From positions 1 to 5,673 of the forward strand of contig JAMOUL010000337.1 of NCBI GenBank assembly GCA_027062035.1: 5,673 nucleotides of DNA. The letters run 5' to 3'. The DNA comes from Candidatus Aminicenantota bacterium (GTDB lineage: Bacteria > Acidobacteriota > Aminicenantia > S016-38). The notes beneath the pieces were generated by a model. That model had not been told where the DNA came from. It was given only the letters and a program-made list of their open reading frames with translations, and did no database searches. Shown one piece after another: positions 5,587 through 5,673 of this stretch. The number at the start of each line of letters is the position of its first letter. Within the stretch, counting starts at the first letter, position 1. A program made the position numbers and the translations under genes.

Positions 5587-5673
5587 CTACCGATAACATT
5601 CTGATTTTAACTTCTCGGTTATCTTAAAGTGGAGCTTTGCGTACCTGGAAACAAGGTCCATTCCACCTTTTTC
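5587..5673 (-). CDS. C-terminal fragment of an unidentified protein
   Basis: From the right edge, one minus-strand frame stays open for 28 codons and ends in TAG at 5589-5587. It begins EKGGMDLVSRYAKLHFKITE and ends KLKSECYR. The other two minus frames close sooner. The composition (Lys, Glu, hydrophobics) and codon choice resemble the neighbouring genes, so it is probably the end of a real upstream gene on the same strand. The fragment is too short to name. With 127 bases between its stop and menA, it need not belong to the same operon. Confidence 0.5.
   Translation of the reverse strand, partial: EKGGMDLVSRYAKLHFKITEKLKSECYR

Noticed and set aside
5582..5623. Inverted repeat GATAAC/GTTATC with a 20-base loop followed by TTTTT on the minus strand, possibly a terminator.
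   Set aside because: The stem is only six base pairs with little GC and a large loop. It overlaps the stop of the upstream frame and is separated from the T run, so it is too weak to call.
1..5673. Search for CRISPR repeats, insertion sequences, tRNA or rRNA, toxin-antitoxin or phage genes.
   Set aside because: No spaced identical repeats, terminal inverted repeats, cloverleaf-like sequence or relevant protein motifs were seen. Almost all of the window is accounted for by conserved housekeeping genes.

Overview
The window is a compact stretch of bacterial housekeeping genes, all on the minus strand and read from right to left. I see no mobile element, CRISPR array, RNA gene or defence system. 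The coding strand is purine-rich and AT-rich, with many AGA/AGG/ATA codons, and the proteins are rich in Lys, Glu and Arg. This fits a low-to-moderate-GC, probably thermophilic bacterium. A MenA-like prenyltransferase suggests menaquinone-based respiration. The sequence alone does not fix a phylum. The pairing of divIVA (typical of Gram-positive ylm clusters) with yggU (typical of proteobacterial yggS-yggT-yggU clusters) points to a lineage outside both groups.

Layout in transcription order: (1) 5673-5587, the last 28 codons of an unidentified protein; (2) 5586-5460, a 127-base AT-rich spacer, the only clear non-coding DNA, holding a possible promoter and a repeated purine-rich leader with a strong ribosome binding site; (3) 5459-4542, a UbiA-family prenyltransferase, probably MenA; (4) 4554-2845, the excision nuclease subunit UvrC; (5) 2861-2535, holo-ACP synthase AcpS; (6) 2525-1851, the YggS/PLPBP pyridoxal-phosphate homeostasis protein; (7) 1854-1546, the membrane protein YggT; (8) 1549-1070, a DivIVA-type coiled-coil protein; (9) 1104-883, a YggU (DUF167) protein; (10) 890-1, an NCS2-family purine/nucleobase permease that runs off the left edge and so lacks its C-terminal third.

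From menA onward every junction is an overlap (4 to 35 bases) or, in one case, a 9-base gap. Several ribosome binding sites lie inside the preceding gene. The eight genes are therefore probably one transcript with translational coupling. Functionally it is a mixed operon: quinone synthesis, DNA repair, activation of acyl carrier protein, vitamin B6 homeostasis, a cell-envelope/division module (YggT plus DivIVA) and nucleobase uptake. The most interesting part is the yggS-yggT-divIVA-yggU block. It looks like a reduced version of the division-associated ylm cluster without sepF, ylmH or ftsZ. No wholly new system is evident.
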